64,000 bases of DNA from Haemonchus contortus (Eukaryota; Nematoda; Chromadorea; Rhabditida; Trichostrongylidae), in the NCBI GenBank assembly GCA_000469685.2, contig LS997563.1, positions 29,529,897-29,593,896 on the forward strand, written 5' to 3'. Positions within the stretch are counted from its first letter, which is position 1. Each line of letters opens with the position of its first letter. The notes beneath the pieces are model-generated. The model had not been told where the DNA came from. It was given only the letters and a program-made list of their open reading frames with translations, and did no database searches. Below are positions 9,846 to 20,529 of this stretch, in pieces. The position numbers and the translations under genes were made by a program.

Positions 9846-12800
9846 CTATGTGTTTGAAGAAACCGACCGAGCAGAAGTGCATAACGCGCCACATGGTGCT
9901 GTGATACATCTAATTGCAGCACACAGAACTTTGAGTAGCACGATAATCGCTATTGGTCCGAATAAATAAATCAGACCGGTTACTAGTGTACAGGCAGCGG
10001 CAATGAGTACAGCTGCTTTCCAGTGGTCCCTGATTGTTGTGAGTAACGGCTTCAAATCAGGCAAATGGAACTGAGAAAAATCTAGCATACTTACTTGTCC
10101 TTCCACAGAGTTGTGGAAAAATATTGAATCATTTGCGACCGGATGATAAAACAAGTGTCCTTCGAGGAGCATCTCACTTTTTGATTGGCCACATGCTATG
10201 TAACAAATATCCTTGATAAAGGCCTCATTGAAGTTCAAACTAAGCTCTGTAGTTGTATTATCTGGGCTGCACTTGACCACAGTTGTGAAGTTGCTGCATT
10301 TGATTTCTGCAAATGATTCGTAATGTGAAATGCATGTTACATTGGTCTTTGCTCCATGTAGACAACCATAACAACCTTTCAGCTTGCTCAACTGTGCAGT
10401 GCATTGGTTGTCGGTAACCAGTTCAGAGCTCTCTGCCATTATCTTGGATCTTACATATAGAGTTACTTCCTCAAATGAGTTTACCACAACGTCGTTGCCT
10501 TGAGTGTACATCTCTATAGTACCGGTCTTAAGCGGTAAGCGGTTGGATTCCTCTGCACGTATATGACCGATCGAGTTTCTTCCGCATTCACAAATGTGAG
10601 GAGATGTTCCAGTACTACAGCTGCATGTCATCTTGTTATCGCATCTTTTAAAGTTTGCTTGTGCTTCGTACCGTGTTGAGCATACAACCGGTATTTGGAA
10701 GGAGTCAGGAAGAATGATGGTCTCAGTTTCCGACTGCGCATACGTTTTACTCATTGGCGAATGCGAGGGCATCTGCACAGTGACTGCTGTGATATTCATG
10801 ACCTTTACGTCTGTTGTCTGATATGGCAGTATGCTATATCGATCTTGTACTGTTTTGCCAAACATATTGCTCAAGATCTCAAGATGAATGGACGGAGACC
10901 AGTCTTGGCATTCGAATACTTCATAAATGTCTTCAGTGAGGGGGATATGAGCTACTCTATAGAAGACACAAGAAGGAGTCGGTAAAAGGCATCCAGAAAG
11001 TAAGCCTCCACTGGAATAGTCACAGGCAGAATATCCTGGGTAAACTCCGGAACCATGAAGTTCTGCAACTGTTTCGTTGGGTTTCAGCGAGTCACATTTG
11101 TTTTTTGAACATGAACCCATCTCTGCACATCGATGGGAATAAAATATTTTATGTTGTGTGTTCTTTGTGAAAAACTTGGACGTTTTGGTGCAGGTGAAAT
11201 GAACGGCTTTCACCTCTATACTTATGGTACCAACCGTTTTATTTCGAAGATGAATTTCGATGCATTGTTTCCTCTGCAACTTATTGAAAAGGATTTCGCG
11301 TCCAATTTCATAAGAGCACTTATCATCCTGGTTGCAAACCAGCTCAGCATGATGTCTGGATAGCCCATGTTGGCATGCGCTGCTCAGACCTACTATCATG
11401 AACAGTACGACTGCTACTGCTGCAATACGACCGCCAAGCGGTGTCGGTCGATATGAATGAAATATGTTCATTTCTATTGTGTGTGATTCTGCTGGTCTTT
11501 CGTACATTATGGTGGGTTCACACCGACTCTTAGACCGGGCTAGATGCTTCAGCGTCCAAGAAATGATCATAACTGTGACAGTAGCGATAAGCGTTATTAT
11601 CGCCACTGATATTAAAGCGCCGATTGGCCAACAGTGTGGATTTCCCAGTAGCGATTTCGAGAGAATTCTGCTGGATTGCAGGCAGAATTCGGGAGGTTCG
11701 CATGATAATGATTGTGAGAAAGTGGTATCACTCAGGTTCACGTTTACTTTGGCGTTCACTGGTGATACAGGTAACTTGAATCTTATTTCACCAGTTGTAT
11801 TTGTGAATGCTCTACATTCTTTGTTGAAACATAGATTGTACTCGTTATTCGGTGGCTGTATGATTACCTCTCCGTGGTGACATTTGATGCTCGTAGCATT
11901 TGCTGATGTTAAGTGCATTATTGCCATGAGCATTGCCATTGGTAATAGTGAAGAGTTATTATTGATGGGTCGCCTATGAGTCGACCGTGTCACTTGCATT
12001 TCGGTTGCAACTACCATATCTTGCGTATCTTCGAGGTTATTTTCGAACTCACGAATAACTTCGTAGGCTCTGTTTTTTGATTTTCTTTCTAGTTTCACTC
12101 GAGGAGTGTTTGCAACTCTTTCGACGGGCTTGGGTAGAGTGGGGATCTCAGAACTTCTTATTTCAAGAGGGTAGAGCCTGTTTAATGGGCGATGGAGTAT
12201 CTTTCGATTCGGTAGCAGTACCTTTGCTGATCTTACCAGATCATCACCGCTTGTGATTATTTCGCAAACCTTTCCATATGACCAGCTGCCGCGAGGCAGG
12301 AAATCATCGCTAATGAGTACGATCTCTCCGACTTCAGGAACATTCCTCGAGACATGCCTTTTTTGTTTGAGATGTTGTTTCTGCGAATCTCTTAAGCAGA
12401 GCAGATACTCATTGCTCCATCTTTCCCAGAATTTGGTAGCAATTCTTTCAGAAGATTCTAACGCTTCTTTGGCTTGTTTTACTGTTTGAATCAAGTCTGG
12501 ATCATACTCTTCGTCATCATTTGTGAGGGTGTCAGGGCAAGGAAGTGAAAATTTCATGTTTCCTTGAAGGAAATCGACCGGTCTCAACGGGATTTCAGAA
12601 ATGTCTGTCAAATTTATTTTCGTCAGAGGACGTGTGTTAATGATAGCTTCTATTTTTGCCATTGCTGTGCTCATTTCGGTATAGGATAGTTTTCTACGAC
12701 CGACACTTTTATTCAAGCACTTTTTGACTGAACCAACCAGTCTTTCCCAAACACCGCCCATCCATGGACTTGCTGGTGGGTTGAAGATCCATCTGATACC

Positions 12801-15800
12801 GACAGAAGCACAGTATGACATCAAAGGGTTATCAATGTTGCTGTAGTCAAACATTTTTGAGATCATTTTCGAGCCAAGTTTGAAATTAGAGCCGCAATCG
12901 CTCCGCATTAGCGAAGGCACACCGCGTCTTGAGACAAAGCGGATGAAACTGTTGAGAAATGCTCCTGTTGTCATGTTTTCTACAACTTCAAGGTGCACAG
13001 CGCGAGTAGTAAGGCAAGTATAGAGACAGACATACATGTTTTCGTTACTTTTTGTTATAAATGGACCTATAAAGTCACAAGCTGTGTTAGCGCAGGGTCT
13101 GCTCGCTCTGACCCTATCATTCGGGAGTGGTGGCATTTCTGGAGCTCCGAAAGGTAACCCTTGCCAACGCTTGCAAACAGTGCAGTTGTCGATGATCTTT
13201 CTGATTAAGCTCGATGGGCGCGGTAGCCAGAATCGATTTCTTAGCAGTGAAAGTGTATGCTCTTTACCACAGTGTGCATTAGATCTGTGTATGTCCTGCA
13301 AGACCAGTGTCGTGAAGGGTACATCGCGAGGTAAAAATACGGGTGAAACCGCGTCTAGGGGTAGCACTGAGTTCTGCAGCCTCGATGCATGTCTAATGAT
13401 CCCATCACAATCTCGTATGATTTTGTGATGATGGAATCGTTTCTGTAGCTCTTTGCAGTCGATCCCTTTATGAATCTGCTGTATTATAGTACTTTCTGCT
13501 GTACGAATATCATGGGCCGATATCTGTGGGTCTACTTCGAACCTGTTTGCCCAGCAGAGTTTGATTTGGACCACGTTTTTATCGTTGGTGCGATTGACCC
13601 ATTTGAGAAGGCACTTCCCTATTCTGGCTACTGTACGTAGCAATATTTTCAGGGACGAAAAGCGACGTACGTTAATAAACGTTTCGTTTTGATCCTGACT
13701 GGATGTCGTGGCATTTGTCAGCTCAACGTGAATTGTATTGCTTTCATTTTCTTGAGCTGTAATTTGATCGATTGGCCTGACCAACGTTGCTGTCTTACTG
13801 TTCGACAGCCATTTAGGGCCTTGGATCCACATATGGTCGCATATTTGTTTGGAGCTCAGTCCTCTGGTACCGGCATCGGCGGGGTTCAAGTTGGTGGGCA
13901 CATGCATGAATTGCACGTTGCATTTCTTGTCTTCAAGGCTAGCTTTCAATGCCGTGATTCGGTCGCGTTGGTTTGCTACGAATAGTGGCAATTTTCGGTT
14001 TGACTTCAACCAGCAGAGTGCTATTTCGCTATCACTCACGATTGCTATTTCTCTAATGAGGTAGTTATTCGTCCTTAGGATAGAACATCCAAGACGAAGA
14101 GCGATAAGTATTCCTAGAAGTTCCAACCTGGGAATGGTTTGTGGTGTTTTCTTTGGCGACAACTTGGTTTTTCCACTTACAAGAGGGGAAGTTGTTTTGT
14201 CTTGAAAAACTATGTAGGAGCATGTCGCTATAGCTTCCTTGCTTGCATCCGCAAAGACCCATAGACAAACATCTTTAAGAGGTTTATTTTCTGCGCTGAG
14301 AACTCTTGGGATTGTTATCTCAGCATTGTTGACTGCTGCACATAACGTATTCCATTTTTTGTGGAATTCTGTAGAGATGCGGTCATCCCAACTTGGATGC
14401 CTGATAAAGATTTCCCTCATTAAAGATTTTAGTCCAATTAATAGAGGACCAACAACACCGAGCGGGTCGTACACAGAATTTATTTGGCTAACTATATCTC
14501 TTTTCGTCAGCGTCGTCTTCATTTCGAAGTTTGTCTTTACGGTGAAGCGGTCGTTCTCCGTATCATAATGAACGCCAAGAAGTTTCATTCCGCCAGATGG
14601 AGCCCGGTCGTTTTTTGGTATGGCCATGTTGACATTGTTTGAGTTAGAAATGTACTCTCGGAGATTCATACCGATTTTTGAGAACAAGGTCTTCGATTCT
14701 TCGTATTTTTGAAGAGCCTGCCTTTCAGTTTGTGCTTGGAGTAGAATGTTGTCTACATATAGATTTCTGCTTATTTCTGCTGATAACTCGGTCCCTTCCG
14801 ATCGTAAGAATGCTAGGAGCGCCATATTTAGTATACTGGGTGACGCAGTGATACCGAATGGTAAGCGATTAAAGCGGTATTCTATTATGTTCGACCTCAT
14901 AATAGGCTTAGTGGTATCTTTTACCCAGAGAAAGCGGCATAAGTCTTTATGTACGTCTTTAAGCCTAATCTGTGTGAACGCGGCCTCGATGTCGCAGAGT
15001 AACAAGTATTTGCTGAAGCGACTTGAAATGAGAATGTCATGGATTTTGTTCACGAATGATTCGCCTTTGTGAATGACATCATTCAACGAGAACTGTCCCC
15101 TTTTCTTAGATGAGGCATCGAATACTATCCTCAGGGGTGTTGCCTTATGGGGCCGCCACACGGCTGAATGAGGCATGTAGTACGTGCCTACAGCATCTTG
15201 ATCTTTTTCGAAAACTCGTTCGATTATTCCTTGGTTTTCGTAGTCGTTAAGGATCTTAGAATACCAGAACGCCTGGTCACTGTGCATTTTTAACTGATTC
15301 TGAAGAGATGCCAGTCGTTTGATAGCGACAGAATAGTTGTCCTCTAATTGTGCAACATTGCATTTTAGGGGAAATGGTGCTGTGACATAGCCATTATCAA
15401 ACGATATTGAGTTTGAGTAGTTTTCGAAATACTGCTGAACTTTATCGTCCGAAGCACAGTCATCGGAAGAAATTCCGAGGCCCTCAAGTTCAAAGAGTTT
15501 CTCTAACATTTGGCTCTCCGAGCCTTCATGAATAGCCGTCAATCCGAAGGAAATAGGTTGGCTTCCTGCAGGACTATCTAACTTGCCGCGACCATAAATT
15601 GCTGGCCCAAAAAGGGTTTTTGCAATACGCAATCCTGAAGGGGTGCTCTGTGGAACCTCATCTTCCATAACTAAGTCATAATATCTGTCAAGTCCGACTA
15701 AAATTTTGGGGACTTGCTGTTCTCCTTGGAACTTTGAATTTGCGATGCAGATTTGGTGCTGCTCGAGGAAATTGGCGTCTTGCTGACTTAACTTGACTGA

Positions 15801-17648
15801 AGAGAATCCACCAGTTATGACTGGTTTGGTCTGTACAGTAAAGCGCACCTCTTTTCCGTATGCTGTTTGAACTTTCAGAGGCACAGTTGTGCTACTAAAT
15901 CGTTCTACGTGTCCTCCGATGCCTGACATTATGCAGGTCTCTGTGGAGAGCTTTGGGAGCTCAAAATCATTTGCTAAGTTTTCTTCAATTATAGTTTTCT
16001 GAGCTCCAGTATCGAAGAAGAAGAGCACTTTTTCAAATCTTTCGCTTCTGTTATTCCAGAGGTTGCCTTCTGCTGTCATAAGAATCAGCTGTTCATTTTT
16101 ACTGGTGTCGATTGCAGAGCGGTCGTAATCCTGCTCAACTTGAGTGACCTGTGTGTTGGTCTGTTGTGTTCTCCTTGCATCATTGCTATAACGGTTGTAA
16201 GGCCTGGTATCAGACTGCTGTGGCCTGCTGCCATAGTTTTGTTGATTAGACTCATTTCTAGTTGGCCTGGGATTTGCCGGTGGGGCTCTGACATTCGTGC
16301 CGACTGGTCTGCTCGCCAGACATATGCTTTGGTGATGTTTTTGGCCACACCTGGGACAACTAGGCTTGCTGCATTGATTGCTTGAGTGGTTACTGTTGAA
16401 ACATTTCCAACAAAGACGTTTTTCCTTGGCGATATCGCGCCTTTTTTGGATATCGGTGACTGTTCTGCACAAGGCAGAATGGTGATTGTTGCGTCCGCAG
16501 AAGACGCAGGTCTGGGTGAACCTTTGGTTTTGTGTTTTAGGTTCATTAGTGGACCTAGTTTCCTTGGTATACTCTCTGTTGGAGCCCCAGTGTGTCTCGA
16601 CGAAGAGTTTGGAAGATATTTCTTTTTCCAACAGGGTTATGAGATTCCCTATTGTAATATTTTTGTCGTCCTGATATTTTGCTAGGACGTCCTTTATTAC
16701 TGTGTAAGGGAACTTTTTTATTATGGTTTCAGTCCACATAGGTTCGCTATTGGCTCTGATGTCATAGTCCGTGGAGACCATTTGGTTCACAAGTGCTTTG
16801 ATGGAGTCCAAGCAGTCATCACAGCTTTTTGCATTGTGCGCGGCAGCTTTTAAATCGAAGAGTTTCTGTATTATTTTTGACCTGTTGACCGGTCGGTTGC
16901 CGAATTTGTCTTTGAGTGTCTGTACGATCCACTCATAATTCTTTGCTATCGGCTGTATTCCTTTGATGGCTCTTTCGGCCTTCCCTCTCAAGCTGTCTTT
17001 GAGTAGAACAATCTTCTCAATTGTGCTAAGGTCATTGCTTGAGTGAATAAGGGAATCATAAACTGCCCAGTACTCTGGGAATTCTTCTTCGCTACCGTAA
17101 AATTTCGGCAGGCTGATATTGGGCGGTTTGATTGACCGCATCCTGGAGGTGCTCTCAGAATTCGGCTCCTCCGAGTTTCCTTGAGACCAATTTGTTTGGT
17201 TACTATTATGGGTTGATGAACCTTCACTGTCATTATTGGCGGAAGGTAATTTGAGCTTCCTTTGTGCTTTTGCTAAATTTACTTTAGCCTCAGTTAACTG
17301 AGCTTCCAGTATGTGAATAAAAGCTTCGGCGCTCGCCAAATGTTGCGGATATTGAGATTCTTTTTCAATTTCCTGAATCTCTACAATGAGTTCTTTTTGG
17401 TCGGTCATTTTTGCATTGGCATAGTGGTTTTCTATTTTGTCGACTCTTTCTTGTATAGTTTCGACAGCAGTTCTTATACGACTAAGTGCTGAGGATAGAA
17501 GAGTAACATTTGCAAGAGCTCTTTCGTAGAGTTCTTCCTCGTTTTCCGGGTACTCTAGGTTTGCTCCATAGCACTGATATTTTTGTAATAAAGTGGCTAG
17601 GGCTGTGGCGCTAGCAATAATTGGTTTCTTGTAAAAGTAGAGTGCCAT
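9846..17648 (-). CDS. BEL/Pao gag-pro-pol-env polyprotein, 2600 residues, uninterrupted
   Basis: One frame with no stop or shift. In order: Gag with a DUF1759-type core (SLPKFYG near residue 180) and three CCHC knuckles (about 380-440); aspartic protease with DTGA near 546; reverse transcriptase with YVDN near 965; RNase H (VFADAS near 1132); integrase with an H2C2 zinc region near 1456 and a DDE core (DFIGPF near 1528, SDCGSNF near 1585, VWERLV near 1630). From about residue 1900 it continues into an envelope-like glycoprotein: a short Cys-containing ectodomain, a membrane segment near 2012-2040, a second hydrophobic segment near 2075, a large Cys-rich ectodomain resembling the phlebovirus G2/Gc fold of nematode env-bearing BEL elements (Cer7/Tas type), and a C-terminal membrane anchor near 2546. 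ATG at 17646-17648. How env is released is not shown by the sequence. Confidence 0.93.
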   Translation of the reverse strand: MALYFYKKPIIASATALATLLQKYQCYGANLEYPENEEELYERALANVTLLSSALSRIRTAVETIQERVDKIENHYANAKMTDQKELIVEIQEIEKESQYPQHLASAEAFIHILEAQLTEAKVNLAKAQRKLKLPSANNDSEGSSTHNSNQTNWSQGNSEEPNSESTSRMRSIKPPNISLPKFYGSEEEFPEYWAVYDSLIHSSNDLSTIEKIVLLKDSLRGKAERAIKGIQPIAKNYEWIVQTLKDKFGNRPVNRSKIIQKLFDLKAAAHNAKSCDDCLDSIKALVNQMVSTDYDIRANSEPMWTETIIKKFPYTVIKDVLAKYQDDKNITIGNLITLLEKEISSKLFVETHWGSNREYTKETRSTNEPKTQNQRFTQTCVFCGRNNHHSALCRTVTDIQKRRDIAKEKRLCWKCFNSNHSSNQCSKPSCPRCGQKHHQSICLASRPVGTNVRAPPANPRPTRNESNQQNYGSRPQQSDTRPYNRYSNDARRTQQTNTQVTQVEQDYDRSAIDTSKNEQLILMTAEGNLWNNRSERFEKVLFFFDTGAQKTIIEENLANDFELPKLSTETCIMSGIGGHVERFSSTTVPLKVQTAYGKEVRFTVQTKPVITGGFSSVKLSQQDANFLEQHQICIANSKFQGEQQVPKILVGLDRYYDLVMEDEVPQSTPSGLRIAKTLFGPAIYGRGKLDSPAGSQPISFGLTAIHEGSESQMLEKLFELEGLGISSDDCASDDKVQQYFENYSNSISFDNGYVTAPFPLKCNVAQLEDNYSVAIKRLASLQNQLKMHSDQAFWYSKILNDYENQGIIERVFEKDQDAVGTYYMPHSAVWRPHKATPLRIVFDASSKKRGQFSLNDVIHKGESFVNKIHDILISSRFSKYLLLCDIEAAFTQIRLKDVHKDLCRFLWVKDTTKPIMRSNIIEYRFNRLPFGITASPSILNMALLAFLRSEGTELSAEISRNLYVDNILLQAQTERQALQKYEESKTLFSKIGMNLREYISNSNNVNMAIPKNDRAPSGGMKLLGVHYDTENDRFTVKTNFEMKTTLTKRDIVSQINSVYDPLGVVGPLLIGLKSLMREIFIRHPSWDDRISTEFHKKWNTLCAAVNNAEITIPRVLSAENKPLKDVCLWVFADASKEAIATCSYIVFQDKTTSPLVSGKTKLSPKKTPQTIPRLELLGILIALRLGCSILRTNNYLIREIAIVSDSEIALCWLKSNRKLPLFVANQRDRITALKASLEDKKCNVQFMHVPTNLNPADAGTRGLSSKQICDHMWIQGPKWLSNSKTATLVRPIDQITAQENESNTIHVELTNATTSSQDQNETFINVRRFSSLKILLRTVARIGKCLLKWVNRTNDKNVVQIKLCWANRFEVDPQISAHDIRTAESTIIQQIHKGIDCKELQKRFHHHKIIRDCDGIIRHASRLQNSVLPLDAVSPVFLPRDVPFTTLVLQDIHRSNAHCGKEHTLSLLRNRFWLPRPSSLIRKIIDNCTVCKRWQGLPFGAPEMPPLPNDRVRASRPCANTACDFIGPFITKSNENMYVCLYTCLTTRAVHLEVVENMTTGAFLNSFIRFVSRRGVPSLMRSDCGSNFKLGSKMISKMFDYSNIDNPLMSYCASVGIRWIFNPPASPWMGGVWERLVGSVKKCLNKSVGRRKLSYTEMSTAMAKIEAIINTRPLTKINLTDISEIPLRPVDFLQGNMKFSLPCPDTLTNDDEEYDPDLIQTVKQAKEALESSERIATKFWERWSNEYLLCLRDSQKQHLKQKRHVSRNVPEVGEIVLISDDFLPRGSWSYGKVCEIITSGDDLVRSAKVLLPNRKILHRPLNRLYPLEIRSSEIPTLPKPVERVANTPRVKLERKSKNRAYEVIREFENNLEDTQDMVVATEMQVTRSTHRRPINNNSSLLPMAMLMAIMHLTSANATSIKCHHGEVIIQPPNNEYNLCFNKECRAFTNTTGEIRFKLPVSPVNAKVNVNLSDTTFSQSLSCEPPEFCLQSSRILSKSLLGNPHCWPIGALISVAIITLIATVTVMIISWTLKHLARSKSRCEPTIMYERPAESHTIEMNIFHSYRPTPLGGRIAAVAVVLFMIVGLSSACQHGLSRHHAELVCNQDDKCSYEIGREILFNKLQRKQCIEIHLRNKTVGTISIEVKAVHFTCTKTSKFFTKNTQHKIFYSHRCAEMGSCSKNKCDSLKPNETVAELHGSGVYPGYSACDYSSGGLLSGCLLPTPSCVFYRVAHIPLTEDIYEVFECQDWSPSIHLEILSNMFGKTVQDRYSILPYQTTDVKVMNITAVTVQMPSHSPMSKTYAQSETETIILPDSFQIPVVCSTRYEAQANFKRCDNKMTCSCSTGTSPHICECGRNSIGHIRAEESNRLPLKTGTIEMYTQGNDVVVNSFEEVTLYVRSKIMAESSELVTDNQCTAQLSKLKGCYGCLHGAKTNVTCISHYESFAEIKCSNFTTVVKCSPDNTTTELSLNFNEAFIKDICYIACGQSKSEMLLEGHLFYHPVANDSIFFHNSVEGQVSMLDFSQFHLPDLKPLLTTIRDHWKAAVLIAAACTLVTGLIYLFGPIAIIVLLKVLCAAIRCITAPCGALCTSARSVSSNT

Positions 17649-17973
17649 ATTGAATCTCTACTTATTTCCTTTACTTCGCTGCTGTTGAGCGGTTGTTTTA
17701 TTAGTGATAGTGTACTTGCTGTGATTTAGCAAGTAAAAGTACGCTGCTTTCGAGCGATTGCCCTTCAACAAGGAAAAGATAAGCTAAATCCGAAGGAATT
17801 AGCAAGTAATTCGCTGCTTTCGAGCGATAAAATGAGATACGTCTGTTAAATTCGACTAGGAATTCAACAAACAACAACGCAATAACGCTGTTCTTCGCAA
17901 AGCTGTTGTTTGCGGTTTTTTGGGCTGACTGAGTCCCAAGGACAGGCGATTTGCTGACCTTATAACGGCTTTA
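17649..17973 (-). promoter_or_regulatory. BEL/Pao 5' leader with a repeated 17-mer
   Basis: This is the untranslated leader between primer-binding site and gag ATG. The segment gctgctttcgagcgat occurs twice (17743-17758 and 17813-17828). A donor-like GTAAAG on the minus strand lies at 17669-17674, just upstream of the gag start. Function as splice donor or packaging region is inference. Confidence 0.5.
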
Positions 17974-17985
17974 GCCGATGCACCA
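17974..17985 (-). promoter_or_regulatory. Primer-binding site complementary to tRNA-Gly 3' end
   Basis: On the minus strand, TGGTGCATCGGC begins 5 bases after the 5' LTR. It is complementary to the ...GCCGATGCACCA end of tRNA-Gly(GCC) as known in nematodes. The 12-base match supports tRNA-Gly priming. Confidence 0.85.
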
Positions 17986-17990
17986 AAAAA

Positions 17991-18206
17991 TGTGGTGACT
18001 AGGCGGAAGGGTGGCGCCTTTGATGTAATTAGAGAGATTATTATCTCTCTGTTAAACGAACAAGTAGAAAACGGTGGTTCAGTTACAATTTATTTGAGAC
18101 CAAACACAAAGACCCTGCTCAAGGGTGGCGTACAAGACAAGAGTGCGTGTTAAGCCCCGCCCCTAAGGAGCGGGGGTGACCGCGGGTTCTGGCCTATGCC
18201 AGAACA
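17991..18206 (-). repeat. BEL/Pao LTR, 5' LTR in element orientation (216 bp)
   Basis: Identical by eye to 8943-9158 over all 216 bp. It is followed by the target duplication gcttc at 18207-18211. The full element is 9264 bp. LTR identity implies a very recent insertion. Confidence 0.95.
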
Positions 18207-18211
18207 GCTTC

Positions 18212-19188
18212 TGGATCCGTTTTTGTCGAGAATTCAGCTTAACAAAGAAGTTTCAATAGGGAGATGGAAAGAAATAATATAAAGAAACCAAGCGAATAAG
18301 TAGTTTGGAAGGGGGGGGGGATAGGGAAGGGAAGGGGGAGGTGCACTAACTGTAAGCGCTAGAGCGCACAAGAAGAATAGCAGGCTTCGCGAGTGGGTAA
18401 TGATGTTGGAACATTTTTTAGCCAAAGAAGTGTAGTTTTCTACCTACGCCTGAAGAGGGAAGGAGCACAGAAGTGGGTGTGTCAATTGAATAATCAGATT
18501 TTACCCTATCTCAGCTTTTGCACGAGGTAATCATCTCACTCACCCGGTGCTTCTCCTCTCCTGAGGCTTGGATGGAAAACTAAATTGCCCCGGCTAAGAA
18601 CCCGCTATGATCACAGGAAAGGTCGCCTAGCGCTCCTTCGCGCTCTATTGCTTAATGTGAGAGACAAGGAGTGTTCCCTCTCCACTCTCCCCACTTCAAG
18701 AAACCTAACTACTATGAACTCAAAGTGAAAAGCTTTTCATAAAAGCTGTTAGTGAAGCACACCGCTTTGCATTTGAAATAAATTATTAAAAAGAAAAGGA
18801 AAAGTACTTGCTAGGAAGAATTTCACACTTGAAATTTCCAATGCTAAACATGTTTCACTCGTGGCCCTCCAAGAGGAGCCGAAGGAAAGAACACATCTGG
18901 CCGATCTCTCCCTTCCAAATCCAATCTTTCCACTTGGGGCCATTACCTCGTATGTTCTCCAAGCGAAAACAACAGTTAGAAACAAAAAGATATCGAGGCA
19001 TCAAAAATATACTCAACTCCATATTGTATTTTTCCATCTATTTTGAATAAGAAAAGACCAAGAAAAACTGTATCACACATTTATTAGTAAGAAAGAACAT
19101 GTGTGGACTGTTGAAAAAGATTTTGCTCTATTTGGTTAGGTTTAATTTATAGAGGGGAAGTAAAGGCCGTAAGAGAGGCGATGAGTAG
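18212..19188. other. Intergenic stretch with a hairpin-type repeat
   Basis: About 18455-18565 holds a repeat also found at 35313-35430 and within 52893-53010 (shared blocks cacccacttctgtgctcc, gcacgaggtaatcatctcac). A G run of 10 lies at 18311-18320. No gene was seen. Confidence 0.45.
18455..18565 (-). repeat. Dispersed hairpin repeat, copy 1
   Basis: Read on the minus strand it aligns with 35313-35430: gggtgagtgagatgattacc, cgtgcaaaagctgagataggg, then cacccacttctgtgctcc. Its two ends are complementary (GGAG...CACC...GGGTGA versus TCACCC...CTCC), so the transcript would fold. Confidence 0.6.
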
Positions 19189-19197
19189 ATGATCAGA

Positions 19198-20520
19198 GAA
19201 CGCAACAAAATGTACATGCCGTCCGTGGCAATTTGCCAATTTTCGCGGAGATTCGTCGTAGGACCTCTGTTGGCACGGTGCCACGGCCGTGCTAACAGGG
19301 GTTAGCCGGATTGCGACGAGACGGTTCGATTTGAATTAAGTGATGAGGAAGTAGTGGGTGCTGCTAATTGCAGTGACCAGAGGAGTTTGAAGAATGTTAA
19401 TGAAACATGTTCCAAGAGCAAGGAGGTTCTTCGGCAGATCTTCAGGCCCTTACTAAGTACCTGCTTACATTTTTTAGTTAGATGCTTTCCTCGGAGCATG
19501 GTTTTTCGAATAGTCATTTATATGCCCTTCTTCCTTTGGAGGCATGTAGATGTAACAAATTTAAAATAATAGAACAAGGTGAATCTCATCGTCGATAGGC
19601 TGCGGCTTATGAGGGATCCCCGGTTAAGAGCGTGTCACGTATTTTGCATGTATACGTGACTTCATGGAAGGATTATCCTTGGTAGTTGTCAAGAAAAAAT
19701 CGCAGACGACTGCCAATGGTTGATCAGTAAAAGGATTATCGTAAATTGTCACTGTGTTCTATTGTAACATTTATGTAATGCGCTAGGCGGAACCGAAGCG
19801 GGGTTCTTTGAAGCACCACACTACTGAAGATCTTTCTGCATCATTGGCGGAAGTTCAGGGAGCTGGATGGAAACTTGTTGGAGAACTTCGCAATTTAAAC
19901 ATTGAACTCCGTAACCCTTATCTATCACTATCGATGCCCAAAGCGCAGGTCGTTTCAAATGAAAAGTTTTTCATGACATTTGAAATGACGGTAACCATCT
20001 ACAGTTTATTAAAAGGCCCATTCCATTACAAACAAAAGCAGTTCAAGCCCTCCGGCGAGAAAATTGATTAGGCAACATTATCTGCTACCTTAACTAGCTA
20101 CCAAATTCCAACGATTGGAAAAGTAGCAAGGTATCCCTAGGACGATTAGAGCCAATCGTTGTCTCATTAGAATCAATTGAATCACTCGGGTTTTTTACAA
20201 TATGGCCCTTCCGTCAACAAGTTCAGTTTTAGTGACAAATTTGATGCAATAGTAACCTTGGTCGTGGTTACGAAGATTGAAGAACATGGCAAAGCTGAGC
20301 GATCGCACCCGATTTTTGTTTTCAGTTTTTTAATGAAATCAACTTCCCCAACTATTTTCATTATCCTTTTCTAACCAAGGTTTCATTCGCAGGACAAAAA
20401 TGTGCGGATCGGAGTTGAAGCGGGGCCACGGCCGTGGCACCGTGCCAACAGAGGTCCTACGACGAATCTCCGCAAAAATTGGCAAATTGCCACGGACGGC
20501 ATGTACATTTTGTTGCGTTC
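19198..20520. mobile_element. MULE-like DNA transposon, 1323 bp, with 9-bp target duplication
   Basis: Terminal inverted repeats of about 95 bp (gaacgcaacaaaatgtacat... and inverse) are nearly perfect. Both ends are flanked by the same 9 bp, atgatcaga (19189-19197 and 20521-20529). A 9-bp duplication with long terminal repeats is characteristic of Mutator-like elements. The interior has open frames at 19808-20071 and 20177-20374 on the plus strand with no transposase motif I recognise, so it is probably non-autonomous or carries unrelated sequence. Confidence 0.8.
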
Positions 20521-20529
20521 ATGATCAGA

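Noticed and set aside
11464..11880. Plus-strand open frames antisense to the BEL polyprotein (also 13036, 13689, 16386)
   Set aside because: They are shadows of the long coding frame on the other strand.
16085..16546. 153-codon minus-strand frame overlapping gag
   Set aside because: Lies in another frame over the zinc-knuckle region of the main ORF; low complexity there explains the openness.
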